Position numbers and translations under genes: made by a program. A DNA stretch of 64,000 nucleotides. It comes from Quisquiliibacterium transsilvanicum (GTDB lineage Bacteria > Pseudomonadota > Gammaproteobacteria > Burkholderiales > Burkholderiaceae_E). The stretch is taken from NCBI RefSeq assembly GCF_014202215.1, contig NZ_JACHGB010000004.1, positions 1 through 64,000 on the forward strand. Reading direction: 5' to 3'. Below, piece after piece: positions 16,325 through 26,888 of this stretch (position 1 is its first letter; each line of letters begins with the position of its first letter). The notes under the pieces are model-generated. The model did not search any database. It was not told where the DNA came from and saw only the letters and a list, made by a program, of their open reading frames with translations.

Positions 16325-16675
16325 CTACGGGCCGGATCCAGACCGCGCCAGCAGCCACATCACTGTCCCATACCCCGCAACCGTTGCGAGGCAGGCAAGC
16401 AGCAGGCTCGGCCAGAAGGCCCATCCCGCACGCAGCAACACCGGCAGCACGATGAACAGCAGCAGCGAGGGGATCACCAGCCAGAGGATGTCGTTGGCCA
16501 GCGAAGCGATGCGGCTCGGCGGCTCGCCATCCAACTGCATCCAGACGAAGGCCAGGATGGAGGTGAGCGGAAGCGATGCGAGCGCAGCCGCCCAGAGGCT
16601 GGAGCGCTTGGCGATCTCCGCGACGGCCACGATGACGACGGCGGAGAGCGCGACCTTGAGGGCGTACTGGAACAT
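16325..16675 (-). CDS. DUF3147 family membrane protein
   Basis: 116 residues with four hydrophobic spans (VALSAVVIVAVAEIA, LWAAALASLPLTSILAFVWM, LWLVIPSLLLFIVLPVLL and LLLACLATVAGYGTVMWLL), matching the small DUF3147 inner-membrane family in length and pattern. Function is unknown. It reads in the same direction as the PepSY operon but is separated by about 200 bases, so shared transcription is uncertain. Confidence 0.75.
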   Translation of the reverse strand: MFQYALKVALSAVVIVAVAEIAKRSSLWAAALASLPLTSILAFVWMQLDGEPPSRIASLANDILWLVIPSLLLFIVLPVLLRAGWAFWPSLLLACLATVAGYGTVMWLLARSGSGP

Positions 16676-16729
16676 CGGCCAGCTCAGTGGTCGGCTTCAA
16701 GTCCGGACGCCGAGGCGCCGCTGATCAAT

Positions 16730-16750
16730 CCCGCCCGGCTTCCGGGCGGG
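16730..16750 (-). terminator. Hairpin downstream of the dodecin gene
   Basis: CCCGCCCGG and CCGGGCGGG form a perfect nine-pair stem with a three-base loop, 21 bases after the dodecin stop. On the minus strand it is followed by ATTGATC rather than a T-run, so it is a moderate terminator candidate. Confidence 0.45.
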
Positions 16751-16771
16751 TCCCCGAGGAGGCAGCCCCAG

Positions 16772-16978
16772 TCACTCGAGGGTGAAGCCCACCTTGAGCG
16801 TCACCTGCCAGTGCGAAACCTTGCCGCTCGCGACGTTGCCGCGGGTTTCGATGACGGAGAACCAGTGGATGTTCCGGATCGTTTCGTGCGCCTTCGCCAG
16901 CGCGTTGCGCACGGCGTCGTCGCTGCTGACCGACGAAGACCCCGTGAGTTCGATCGACTTGTAGGTGTGATCCGACAT
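16772..16978 (-). CDS. Dodecin flavoprotein
   Basis: 68 residues matching dodecin across its length: [36 protein letters not shown] with the flavin-stacking Trp, and [17 protein letters not shown]. Dodecins form hollow dodecamers that store and buffer flavins in the cytoplasm. ATG 16978 has AGGAGG nine bases upstream; a 13-residue extension from 17017 is rejected because it contains no family sequence. Its location next to flavin-dependent electron-transfer genes may be meaningful. Confidence 0.9.
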   Translation of the reverse strand: MSDHTYKSIELTGSSSVSSDDAVRNALAKAHETIRNIHWFSVIETRGNVASGKVSHWQVTLKVGFTLE

Positions 16979-17305
16979 GGCATGGCCTCCTGTGTCTTGC
17001 CCTCCCTCATCGGACACCCGGGCGCGGCGTCTGTCAATGGCAGGGGCATGGCTGCGAGCGATTCGCCCTCATGGCCATTCGCTCGACTCGTCAGGACTCG
17101 CGCCACCTGAATCGACAGTCTCGCCGGGCTCGTCCTATGAGCCCCGCTCTCAATAGCATCGCGTCACGCCGAACGTTTGTCTCGCTGCATGGTCACCAGG
17201 GAATCACCGCTCGTTCGGTCCTTGGGAGCGACTCTCCGGCGCCGATGCGGGTTGGCCGAACCGTCATCCTGGATTGCAGGCCTCATCAAAGGAGAAAGAA
17301 GAAAA
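16979..17305. other. Divergent intergenic region between dodecin and a lipoprotein gene
   Basis: About 327 bases that must contain promoters for the leftward dodecin and rightward lipoprotein genes. I see no strong consensus promoter, repeat or RNA gene in it. ORFs through it have no family resemblance or ribosome-binding sites. Confidence 0.35.
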
Positions 17306-17866
17306 ATGGGTAGAAGCCTTGCTGTTTCGATGGCGGTCGCCGCCTCTGTGCTGGCCGCTGGCTGTGCGACGCCGGCACGTGTCGACCAGATGATCTCCGA
17401 ACCGGGCATCGCGAAGCGGATCGCCGCCCCGGCTGTGCTGAAGGAAAACGTGGCCCTGAGGGACGTGACGGGTGGCCGCGAAACCAACCCGATGTGGGTG
17501 AGCAGCGTCGGCAGTTCCGAGTTCGAGGGAGCCCTTGCAGGATCCCTGCGAGCCGCGGGCATGTACTCCGAGAACCGCCAGGCCGGGCGCTACTTCCTCA
17601 CCGTGCATCTCGAGAAGCTCGACCAGCCGCTGGTCGGCTTCAACCTGACCGTTACGGCGACGGTCAACTACACGCTCACCGAGAGGGCAAGCGGAAAGGA
17701 TGTGTTCGCCAGAACGATAGCCACGCCGTACACGGCGAAGGCGGGCGACGCGTTCCTGGCCGTCGAGCGACTGAAGCTCGCGAACGAGGGCGCCATCAGG
17801 ACGAACATCGCCCGCCTCATCGATGAGCTCATGGCATTGCGAATCGACGGAGTTGCCCTTCGTTAG
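17306..17866 (+). CDS. Outer-membrane-type lipoprotein of unknown function
   Basis: 186 residues with a lipoprotein signal (MGRSLAVSMAVAASVLAAGC, lipobox LAAGC). The mature part has short beta-type segments (YFLTVHLEKL, FNLTVTATVNYTL) and a conserved-looking C-terminal helix; I do not recognise a named family. ATG 17306 follows AAAGGAGA at a slightly long spacing of about 10; the longer frame from 17177 would bury the signal peptide. It is followed 50 bases later by a second lipoprotein gene. Confidence 0.72.
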   Translation: MGRSLAVSMAVAASVLAAGCATPARVDQMISEPGIAKRIAAPAVLKENVALRDVTGGRETNPMWVSSVGSSEFEGALAGSLRAAGMYSENRQAGRYFLTVHLEKLDQPLVGFNLTVTATVNYTLTERASGKDVFARTIATPYTAKAGDAFLAVERLKLANEGAIRTNIARLIDELMALRIDGVALR

Positions 17867-17916
17867 CCGCCCCTGGCTGCCGGTTCGTCTCATTTCAATC
17901 AGTTCTGGAGCTTCAG

Positions 17917-18378
17917 ATGTTTCTCAAACGTCCCGTTTGCCTCGCCCTCGCAATCTCGATACTGTCCGCTGGCTGCGCCACGGCGTCCAAAGACATCTCG
18001 AGCGCATATGTCTCGCCCATGCAGTATCAGTCCTACGATTGTGAGCAGCTCACAGCCGAGGTGCAGCGCGTCCATGGACGTGTCACGCAACTTGGGGGCC
18101 GGCTCGATGAGGCCGCTAGCAACGACAAGGCGATCATGGGGGTCGGGCTGGTCCTGTTCTGGCCCGCCCTTTTCGCGCTCGGCGGTACCAAGCAGCAGGA
18201 GGCTGAGTACGGCCGTCTGAAGGGCGAGTACGACGCCCTGCATCAGGCCTCGATCCAGAAGAAGTGCAAGGGCGCCGTGGCCAACGCCCCCGCCCCCGCC
18301 CCGGCGTCGACCGACGTCGTCCGCGCCGAGGCGCAGGCCGCTCCAACGATGACGCCGGTGGTGGCGCCCTCGCAATGA
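17917..18378 (+). CDS. Small lipoprotein with one membrane-like segment
   Basis: 153 residues: a lipoprotein signal (LALAISILSAGC), a segment rich in charged residues (YDCEQLTAEVQRVHGRVTQL), a hydrophobic stretch IMGVGLVLFWPALFAL, a short coiled piece (EYGRLKGEYDALHQASI) and an Ala/Pro tail. Similar small lipoproteins are common in proteobacteria and uncharacterised. TGGAG lies eight bases before ATG 17917. It probably shares a transcript with the preceding lipoprotein. Confidence 0.7.
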   Translation: MFLKRPVCLALAISILSAGCATASKDISSAYVSPMQYQSYDCEQLTAEVQRVHGRVTQLGGRLDEAASNDKAIMGVGLVLFWPALFALGGTKQQEAEYGRLKGEYDALHQASIQKKCKGAVANAPAPAPASTDVVRAEAQAAPTMTPVVAPSQ

Positions 18379-18540
18379 AGGGGCGGGGGCCTGTTCAACC
18401 GGTTCTGGCGGCGCAGCGCATCCGCGCCTCGAATGGCGGGGCGGCCGGGGAGGGCTGACCCCGCGACCCGCGACCCGCGAGCGCGGCCAGCCCGGTCCAT
18501 AAGCGGCCGTCCCCGCCAACGGGCGGATCCACAGCCCCGG

Positions 18541-18546
18541 TAAAAT
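18541..18546 (+). promoter_or_regulatory. -10-like element TAAAATC upstream of the SDR gene
   Basis: TAAAATCC at 18541 lies 79 bases before the SDR start. The same GGTAAAATC context recurs before other genes in the window (25742, 32342, 33435, 35930, 62010). No good -35 hexamer precedes it. Confidence 0.4.
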
Positions 18547-18619
18547 CCCCCACGCCGCCCGGCCCAGGCCGGGCGATCCGTTTCCAATCACCATCGCCGA
18601 CTCGGCAGGAGCACACCAA

Positions 18620-19402
18620 ATGAAATTCGACGCAACCACCAGCGCAGTCGTCACCGGCGGCGCCTCGGGCCTGGGCCAGGCTTCCGCGGAGGCCCTGGCC
18701 GCCGCCGGCGCCAAGGTCGCGATCTTCGACATCAACGAGGAAAAAGGCACCGCGGTGGCCAAGGCCATCGGCGGCATCTTCTGCAAGGTCGACATCAACA
18801 GCGAGCAGAGCGTGGTCGACGGCTACGCCAAGGCGCGCGCCGCCCACGGCCAGGAGCGCATCCTGGTGCATTGCGCGATGACCTCGCGCCGCGGCAAGAC
18901 CCTGGCCTTCGACAAGGCGTCGAACAAGCTCAAGCGCCTGTCCACCGAGGACTACGAGGCGGGCGTGCAGGGCGTGCTGGTGGCCAGCTACCGCCTTGCG
19001 GCGCACGCGGCCGAGGGCATGGCCACGCTGGAGCCGCTCGAGGACGGCGAGCGCGGCGTCATCATCCTCACCGCGTCGGTGGCGGCCCAGGACGGCCAGA
19101 TCGGCCAGGTGATCTACGGTTCGGCCAAGGCCGGCGTCAATGGCCTGGTGCTGCCGATGGCGCGCGACCTGTCCGACATCGGCATCCGCGTGAACTCGAT
19201 CATGCCGGGCATCTTCGCCACGCCGCTGATGCTGGGCGCCACGCCCAAGGTGCTCGAGAGCCTGAGCGCCTCGGTGCCCTTCCCGAAGCGCCTGGGCAAG
19301 CCGGAGGAGTTCGGCAGCCTGGCGCTCGAGATCGCGCGCAACTCGTACTTCAACGGCCAGTGCGTGCGTCTGGACGGTGCCATCCGCATGACGCCGCGCT
19401 GA
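18620..19402 (+). CDS. SDR-family 3-hydroxyacyl-CoA dehydrogenase-like oxidoreductase
   Basis: 260 residues of the classical short-chain dehydrogenase fold: cofactor motif TGGASGLGQ near residue 13, FDINEEKG acidic NAD-preferring loop, catalytic Ser in ILTASVAAQ and YGSAK as the Tyr-x-x-x-Lys pair. The sequence around MPGIFATPLM and the overall length resemble type II 3-hydroxyacyl-CoA dehydrogenases, suggesting a beta-oxidation role; the substrate is inferred. AGGAG lies eight bases before ATG 18620. A strong terminator follows. Confidence 0.82.
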   Translation: MKFDATTSAVVTGGASGLGQASAEALAAAGAKVAIFDINEEKGTAVAKAIGGIFCKVDINSEQSVVDGYAKARAAHGQERILVHCAMTSRRGKTLAFDKASNKLKRLSTEDYEAGVQGVLVASYRLAAHAAEGMATLEPLEDGERGVIILTASVAAQDGQIGQVIYGSAKAGVNGLVLPMARDLSDIGIRVNSIMPGIFATPLMLGATPKVLESLSASVPFPKRLGKPEEFGSLALEIARNSYFNGQCVRLDGAIRMTPR

Positions 19403-19420
19403 TCCAGCGGGTCTCCTGAA

Positions 19421-19460
19421 ACGGGTGGGCGGTCCGACGGGCCGTCCACCCGTTTTCGTT
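19421..19460 (+). terminator. Intrinsic terminator after the SDR gene
   Basis: ACGGGTGGGCGG pairs with CCGTCCACCCGT (one G-T pair) around a short loop, followed by TTTTCGTTTC. It is the best-formed intrinsic terminator in the window. Confidence 0.75.
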
Positions 19461-19618
19461 TCACGCGCCGCCGGGCATGCTGGCAGGCGGAGGAGGAAGG
19501 CCGCGCGCTCCGCTGGCGGGCAGGCCGGGAACGGAACCGGCCCGGCGCGCATCCAACGGCAAGTGCGCTCCGGTCGGCGCTCCGTTCAACCCTCCGTTCA
19601 GACCTCGGGGAGCTTCCC

Positions 19619-20332
19619 ATGCAAGTTGCAAGTTCGGCCGTGAATGCGATGCCGGCGGTGCCGGCCACCGATGCCGAGATCGCTGCGCGCGCGGCTGCGG
19701 GCGATGCCGCTGCGTTCGAGCAGATCATGCGGCGCCACAACCGCCTGCTGTTCCGCACGGCGCGCAGCATCCTGAAGGCGGATGCCGAGGCCGAGGACGC
19801 GCTCCAGGAGGCCTACCTGCATGTCTGGCGGGCCATCGGCGGCTTCAGGGCGGACGCCAGGCTTTCCACCTGGCTGGTCCGCATCGTCATCAATGAAGCC
19901 CTGGGACGCCTGCGGCGCCGTGGCGCGCAGGTGATCGCCCTCGATTCGCCGATGGAATCCGGTGACGCATGGACGGAGACCGGGATGGAAGGCAACCCTG
20001 ACGAACGGCCCGATCGCGCCGCGATGCGATCCGAGTTGCGCGCGCAGATGGAGGCGCGCATCGACGCGCTGCCGGAAGCGTTCCGGACGGTGTTCATGCT
20101 CCGGGCGGTCGAGGAGATGAGCGTGGAGGAGGTCTCGGCCGCCCTCGGGCTCAGGGAGGCGACGGTCCGCACGCGTTTCTTCCGCGCCAGGGCCTTGCTT
20201 CGCGAGGGCCTCGAGCGTGATATCGACATGACCATGGCCGACGCCTACTCCTTCGATGGAGCGCGTTGCGACCGCATTGTGAGGCAGGTGATTGCGCGGC
20301 TGGCGGACGGCGGGGGCGCTGCCGTCGGCTGA
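19619..20332 (+). CDS. ECF-type RNA polymerase sigma factor
   Basis: 237 residues. Sigma region 2 covers about 33-100 (HNRLLFRTARSILKADAEAEDALQEAYLHVW, then STWLVRIVINEALGRLRRR). Region 4 covers about 145-195 (LPEAFRTVFMLRAVEEMSVEEVSAALGL, then REATVRTRFFRAR). A ~40-residue C-terminal tail follows. No anti-sigma gene is adjacent; the next genes encode a ferritin-like protein and a cytochrome c, which are likely targets. ATG 19619 has GGGGAG upstream. I cannot assign an ECF group from sequence alone. Confidence 0.9.
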   Translation: MQVASSAVNAMPAVPATDAEIAARAAAGDAAAFEQIMRRHNRLLFRTARSILKADAEAEDALQEAYLHVWRAIGGFRADARLSTWLVRIVINEALGRLRRRGAQVIALDSPMESGDAWTETGMEGNPDERPDRAAMRSELRAQMEARIDALPEAFRTVFMLRAVEEMSVEEVSAALGLREATVRTRFFRARALLREGLERDIDMTMADAYSFDGARCDRIVRQVIARLADGGGAAVG

Positions 20333-20406
20333 GGTGCGCTGGGCGCGGGAACGCGGCGGGCGCCGGCGACATCCAATGGGCTCATCCAACGATCGAGGAG
20401 TCCGTC

Positions 20407-20976
20407 ATGTCGTTCTTCCAGATGTCTTCCCCCGCAGTTGCGCGCCGCATGTTCCTCGGTCGCTCGGGGTTGGTCCTGTCGGGGGCTGCGGTTGCGCTGC
20501 TGGCGGGGAACGAATCGCTGGCGGCGAGCGCCGGCCCTGCGGGCGCCGGTGACGTGCAGATCCTCAACACCGCGCTGGGCGCCGAGCTCGAGGCCGTTGC
20601 CGCGTACCAGGTCGGTGCGGAGAGCAAGTTGCTGGAGGCCGATGTGCTGAAGCTGGCGCTCGGTTTCCAGGGGCACCACAAGGAGCACGCCGCCCTCCTG
20701 GCCAGGACCGTCGAGAAGCTCGGTGGCAAGCCTGTCCAGCCAAAATCGAAGTACATGTTCCCGGTCGATCAGCTGAAGTCGCAGGCCGACGTGCTTCGCT
20801 TCGCAGCCGGTCTCGAGCAGGGCGCGGTGAGCGCCTACCTGGGCGCCGTTCCGCTGTTCGGCGACCGAAACCTGGCAAAGGCCGCGGCGAGCATCCTGGG
20901 TGACGAGGCGATGCACTGGGCCATCCTGCGCCAGGCGGTCGGCCTCGTGCCGGTGCCGGGGGCTTTCGTGTCATGA
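20407..20976 (+). CDS. Exported ferritin-like domain protein
   Basis: 189 residues with a twin-arginine-type leader (ARRMFLGRSGLVLSGAAVALLAG) followed by a four-helix ferritin-like domain: LNTALGAELEAVAAYQ, a histidine-rich GFQGHHKEHAALL, LRFAAGLEQGAVSAYLG and LGDEAMHWAILRQA supply candidate Glu/His di-metal ligands. It should bind a metal pair in the periplasm; its substrate is unknown. The ATG at 20407 lies 74 bases after the ECF sigma stop, and its stop overlaps the cytochrome c start (ATGA), so the three form an operon. Confidence 0.82.
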   Translation: MSFFQMSSPAVARRMFLGRSGLVLSGAAVALLAGNESLAASAGPAGAGDVQILNTALGAELEAVAAYQVGAESKLLEADVLKLALGFQGHHKEHAALLARTVEKLGGKPVQPKSKYMFPVDQLKSQADVLRFAAGLEQGAVSAYLGAVPLFGDRNLAKAAASILGDEAMHWAILRQAVGLVPVPGAFVS

Positions 20977-21392
20977 AGCGGCTTGCACTGGCGATCGCCG
21001 GTGCGCTTGGGCTGGGCGGCGGCGCGCTGCTGTCCGCCTGGCCAGCCCATGCGGCTGCCGACCCTGCTCGCGGCGAGCGGATCTACGCCCGGTGCCTTGC
21101 CTGCCACGCGCTCGCGTATCACCGCGTGGGGCCGCGCCATTGCGGACTGCTGGGCCGCAAGGCCGGCGCGGCAGCGGGCTTCGAGTACTCGCCCGCGATG
21201 AGGCAGTCCGGGCTCACCTGGAACGCGCAGACCCTGGATCGCTTCCTGGCCGCCCCGATGAAGGTCGTCCCCGGCACCACCATGACCTACGACGGCGTGC
21301 CCGAGCGGCAGGACCGCGCCGACCTGATCGCCTACCTGCGGAATGCGGACAGTACCGAGGCTTGCCGCGCAGGCGAGGCGGCGGGGCGCTGA
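20973..21392 (+). CDS. Small class I cytochrome c
   Basis: 139 residues with a signal peptide (LALAIAGALGLGGGALLSAWPAHAA), heme motif CLACH near residue 39, GPRHCGLLGRKAGAAAGFEYS and a distal Met candidate in PGTTMTYDGVP. This matches the short mitochondrial-type c552/c550 class. It is a periplasmic single-heme electron carrier, probably the partner of the ferritin-like protein encoded just upstream, with which it overlaps by four bases. Confidence 0.87.
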   Translation: MKRLALAIAGALGLGGGALLSAWPAHAAADPARGERIYARCLACHALAYHRVGPRHCGLLGRKAGAAAGFEYSPAMRQSGLTWNAQTLDRFLAAPMKVVPGTTMTYDGVPERQDRADLIAYLRNADSTEACRAGEAAGR

Positions 21393-21470
21393 CGGTGGCG
21401 CATCGGGCGGGTAGCATCGCCGGTGGATCCGCCCGAGCGGACCGTTCCAACGGCGGATGGAGACGACCCG

Positions 21471-21956
21471 ATGCCCAGCCCGACCCCGCGACCGCGCCAC
21501 TGGCTGATGAAGTCCGAGCCCGACGAGTGCTCGATCGACGACGCGCTCGCGGCGCCGGGCGCCACGGTGCCGTGGACAGGCGTGCGCAACTACCAGGCGC
21601 GCAATTTCATGCGCGACGCGATGCGCGTCGGCGACGGCGTGCTCTTCTACCACTCGGGCTGCGCGCAGCCCGGCGTCGCGGGGATTGCCGAGGTGGCCTC
21701 GCAGGCCTGCCCGGATGCCACGCAGTTCGATCCGGCTTCGCCATACTTCGACCCGGCGTCCACGCAGGACAGCCCGCGCTGGCTCAACGTCGACGTGCGC
21801 GCGTTGCGCAAGACGCGGCTGCTCACGCTCGCCGAGATGCGCAGCCACCCGGAGCTCGCGCAGATGCAGGTGCTGCGCAAGGGCAACCGGCTGTCGATCA
21901 TGCCGGTGACCGATGAGGAGTGGCGTTTCATCGTCGACGGGCTGCTTGGGGACTGA
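21471..21956 (+). CDS. EVE-domain protein
   Basis: 161 residues covering the EVE domain: HWLMKSEPDECSIDD at the start, WTGVRNYQARNFMRD with the typical RNYQARN signature, VGDGVLFYHSG and PVTDEEWRFIV. EVE domains bind modified bases in DNA or RNA, and bacterial EVE proteins are often stand-alone like this one. ATG 21471 is used because GGAG lies ten bases upstream and the family match begins soon after; an earlier start at 21423 adds only unrelated residues. It is unlinked in function to its neighbours as far as I can see. Confidence 0.87.
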   Translation: MPSPTPRPRHWLMKSEPDECSIDDALAAPGATVPWTGVRNYQARNFMRDAMRVGDGVLFYHSGCAQPGVAGIAEVASQACPDATQFDPASPYFDPASTQDSPRWLNVDVRALRKTRLLTLAEMRSHPELAQMQVLRKGNRLSIMPVTDEEWRFIVDGLLGD

Positions 21957-21977
21957 TCGCCATTCCGCCATCGATGA

Positions 21978-24364
<2,387 letters not shown>

Positions 24365-24365
24365 G

Positions 24366-25691
24366 GTGAGCCTGCACGTCATGAAGGTGCCCGACATCGG
24401 CGAGGGCGTCGCCGAGGTGGAGCTGGTCGAGTGGCTGGTGACCGCCGGCGACACCGTGGCCGAGGATCAGCCGCTCGCGATCGTCATGACCGACAAGGCG
24501 AACGTGGAGATCCCGTCCCCGGTGGCGGGCAGGGTGGCGAGGCTTGGCGGCGAAGTCGGGCAGTTGCTCGCGGTCGGTGCGGAGCTGGTGGCGATCGATA
24601 CGCAGGCGATGGCCGCCGGAGCCGGATCGACGCCCGCGCCAGGTGTGCCGTCGGGCCTGGGTGCGCCGTCGGTCCCGGGTGCGCTGTCGACCACGGGCGC
24701 GTCGCGGCATGACGGCATCGAAGTGCCGCCGGTGGAACGCGTGCTGCGGGCTGGCGGGGCGGGCGCCGTCCCGCCAGCCGCCAGGCCTCTGGCCTCGCCG
24801 TCGGTGCGACGGCATGCCCGTGAACTCGGCGTGGACCTCCGCGAGGTGCCGGGCAGCGGACCCGAAGGCCGCGTGCGGCACGAGGACGTCGATGGCTTTG
24901 CGGCGCGGCGCAGGTCCGTGACGCGGGACGCCGGGGCGGCCGGCGCGGCGGGCAGCGCGGCGGGCAGCGACGCGGCCAGCGGGGCGGGCAGCGACGCGGT
25001 GCAAACCCTGCGGATGCTGGGCTTGCGCCGGCGGATCGCCGAGGCGACGCAGGAGGCGTGGCGTCGCATCCCGCATTTCAGCTACATCGAGGAGGTCGAC
25101 GTCACCGAGCTCGAGGCGCTGCGCGAGGCGCTCAACGCAAGGCATGCCGCGGCACGCGGCCGGCTCACGCTGCTGCCGTTCGTGCTGCGCGCGATCGTGC
25201 TCGCGGTGCGGGAGCATCCGCGGGTCAACGCACGCTTCGACGATGAGGCCGGCCTGGTCGCCCAGCATGCTGCAGTGCATGCCGGCATCGCCACCCATAC
25301 CGAGGCGGGGCTGTTGGTGCCGGTGCTGCGTCACGCCGAGGCCCGCGACCTCTGGTCGATGGCGGCCGAGCTTGCCCGGTTGGCCGGCGAGGCGCGTGCC
25401 GGACGGGCGAGCCGCGACGAGCTGACCGGCTCGACGATCACCGTCACCAGCCTGGGCGCGCTGGGCGGCATCGCGTCGACACCGGTGATCAATCGTCCCG
25501 AGGTGGCGATCGTCGGCGTGAACCGGATCGTCGAGCGGGCGGCGATCCACGGCGGCGCAGTCGTGGCGCGCAAGACGATGAACCTTTCGTCGTCCTTCGA
25601 TCATCGAGTCATCGACGGAATGGATGCTGCGCGCTTCATCCAGTCGGTGCGCGGCTTCCTGGAATGCCCGGCGCTGCTGTTCGTGGACTGA
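24366..25691 (+). CDS. 2-oxoacid dehydrogenase E2 (dihydrolipoamide acyltransferase)
   Basis: 441 residues: one lipoyl domain at 1-80 (Lys44 in TDKANVEIPSP is the lipoylation site), a long Ala/Gly/Pro linker, a peripheral-subunit-binding domain near 145-180 (PSVRRHARELGVDLREVPGSG) and a second flexible Ala/Gly/Ser linker near 190-220. The catalytic core carries the active-site SFDHRVIDGMDAA. It transfers the acyl group to CoA and forms the complex core. The start is GTG 24366, one base after the E1 beta stop, with GGAGG six bases upstream. Confidence 0.92.
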   Translation: MSLHVMKVPDIGEGVAEVELVEWLVTAGDTVAEDQPLAIVMTDKANVEIPSPVAGRVARLGGEVGQLLAVGAELVAIDTQAMAAGAGSTPAPGVPSGLGAPSVPGALSTTGASRHDGIEVPPVERVLRAGGAGAVPPAARPLASPSVRRHARELGVDLREVPGSGPEGRVRHEDVDGFAARRRSVTRDAGAAGAAGSAAGSDAASGAGSDAVQTLRMLGLRRRIAEATQEAWRRIPHFSYIEEVDVTELEALREALNARHAAARGRLTLLPFVLRAIVLAVREHPRVNARFDDEAGLVAQHAAVHAGIATHTEAGLLVPVLRHAEARDLWSMAAELARLAGEARAGRASRDELTGSTITVTSLGALGGIASTPVINRPEVAIVGVNRIVERAAIHGGAVVARKTMNLSSSFDHRVIDGMDAARFIQSVRGFLECPALLFVD

Positions 25692-25741
25692 GGGCCGGCG
25701 CCGACGCCGCTTTATGAGATCCGCCCGCTCGCGGGCGCCCG

Positions 25742-25747
25742 TAGAAT
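25742..25747 (+). promoter_or_regulatory. -10-like element TAGAATCGC upstream of the phosphotransferase gene
   Basis: GTAGAATCGCCC at 25741 lies 59 bases before the start codon, in the same context as other TA(A/G)AATC elements of the window. Downstream, bases 25758-25788 contain a short direct repeat (GTCAGACCCCA twice, 11 bases). Confidence 0.4.
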
Positions 25748-25801
25748 CGCCCTCCAAAGTCGTCAGACCCCAGTCGTCAGACCCCAGAAGAGAACGGACC
25801 C

Positions 25802-26863
25802 ATGAGCCAAGCGATCGCCGATCCCGGCAAGCCCTCCATTGGCGCGGTGCGCGACAACCAGCGGCTGGACGAAGCCGCGCTGGACAAGTGGTTCCGCGCC
25901 AACGTTGAGAATCCGGCCGAGCCGCTGGTGCTGAGCCAGTTCAACCGCGGCGCCTCCAACCCCACCTACCTGATCACGGCCGGCCAGCGCCGCTGGGTGC
26001 TGCGCAAGAAGCCGCCGGGCGAGCTGCTGCCCAGCGCGCACCAGGTGGACCGCGAATACCGCGCGATGGCCGCGCTGGGGTCGATCGGCTTCCCGGTGCC
26101 GCGGATGCGCGCGCTCTGCGAGGATGCGTCGGTGATCGGCACGTCCTTCTACGTGATGGATTTCCTGGAGGGACGCATCTTCCGCGATGCGCGCCTGCCG
26201 GGCATGTCGCCGGCCGAGCGCGCGGCGATCTACGACAACCTCAACGAGACGCTGGCGCGGCTGCACCAGGTGGACTTCGCCGCGATCGGCCTGGCCGATT
26301 TCGGCCGCCCGGGCAACTACTTCCAGCGCCAGATCGACCGCTGGATCAAGCAGTACCGCGGCGCGGAGACCGAGCACATCCCGGAGATGGAGCGGCTGAT
26401 CGCCGAGCTGCCCGGCCGGATCCCGGCAAGCGACGAGGTGAGCATCGCGCACGGCGACTACCGCCTGGAGAACGTGATGTTCCACCCCACCGAGCCGCGC
26501 ATCGTCGCGGTGCTCGACTGGGAGCTCGCCACGCTGGGCCATCCGCTGGCCGACATCGCCTACGGCTGCATCCTCTACCACTCTGACTCGGAGAGCTGGG
26601 GCACGCTCAAGGGAATCGACGACCTGAAGGCGGCGGGCATCCCCAGCGAGGCGGAGTACGTGGCGGCCTACTGCAGGCGCACCGGCCGCGACTCCATCCC
26701 CGGCTTCAACGTCTACCTGGCGTTCTCGATGTTCCGGCTGGCCTCGATCGGGCAGGGCGTCTACAAGCGCAACCTGATCGGCATCGGCAACGCGCCGGCC
26801 TCGTCGGACAACTCCAACACGAAGCACCTGGCCGCGAAGGCCTGCGAGATCCTGGACCGCTGA
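25802..26863 (+). CDS. Phosphotransferase (APH-like) family protein
   Basis: 353 residues of the kinase-like phosphotransferase fold: ATP-binding LRKKPPGELLPSAHQVDREY, Brenner motif HGDYRLENVMFHP and the magnesium motif VLDWELATLGHP. The closest family in my memory is the ACAD10/11-type phosphotransferase domain associated with acyl-CoA metabolism, which phosphorylates 4-hydroxyacyl groups in its eukaryotic relatives; here that is only suggestive. It is not an aminoglycoside-resistance enzyme by context. ATG 25802. It converges with the MFS gene. Confidence 0.82.
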   Translation: MSQAIADPGKPSIGAVRDNQRLDEAALDKWFRANVENPAEPLVLSQFNRGASNPTYLITAGQRRWVLRKKPPGELLPSAHQVDREYRAMAALGSIGFPVPRMRALCEDASVIGTSFYVMDFLEGRIFRDARLPGMSPAERAAIYDNLNETLARLHQVDFAAIGLADFGRPGNYFQRQIDRWIKQYRGAETEHIPEMERLIAELPGRIPASDEVSIAHGDYRLENVMFHPTEPRIVAVLDWELATLGHPLADIAYGCILYHSDSESWGTLKGIDDLKAAGIPSEAEYVAAYCRRTGRDSIPGFNVYLAFSMFRLASIGQGVYKRNLIGIGNAPASSDNSNTKHLAAKACEILDR

Positions 26864-26888
26864 AGCCGGCCAGCGGCGGCCCCGTCCT

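Noticed and set aside
25802-26863. Aminoglycoside resistance gene
   Set aside because: The fold is shared, but residues and context fit the acyl-CoA-associated phosphotransferase family.
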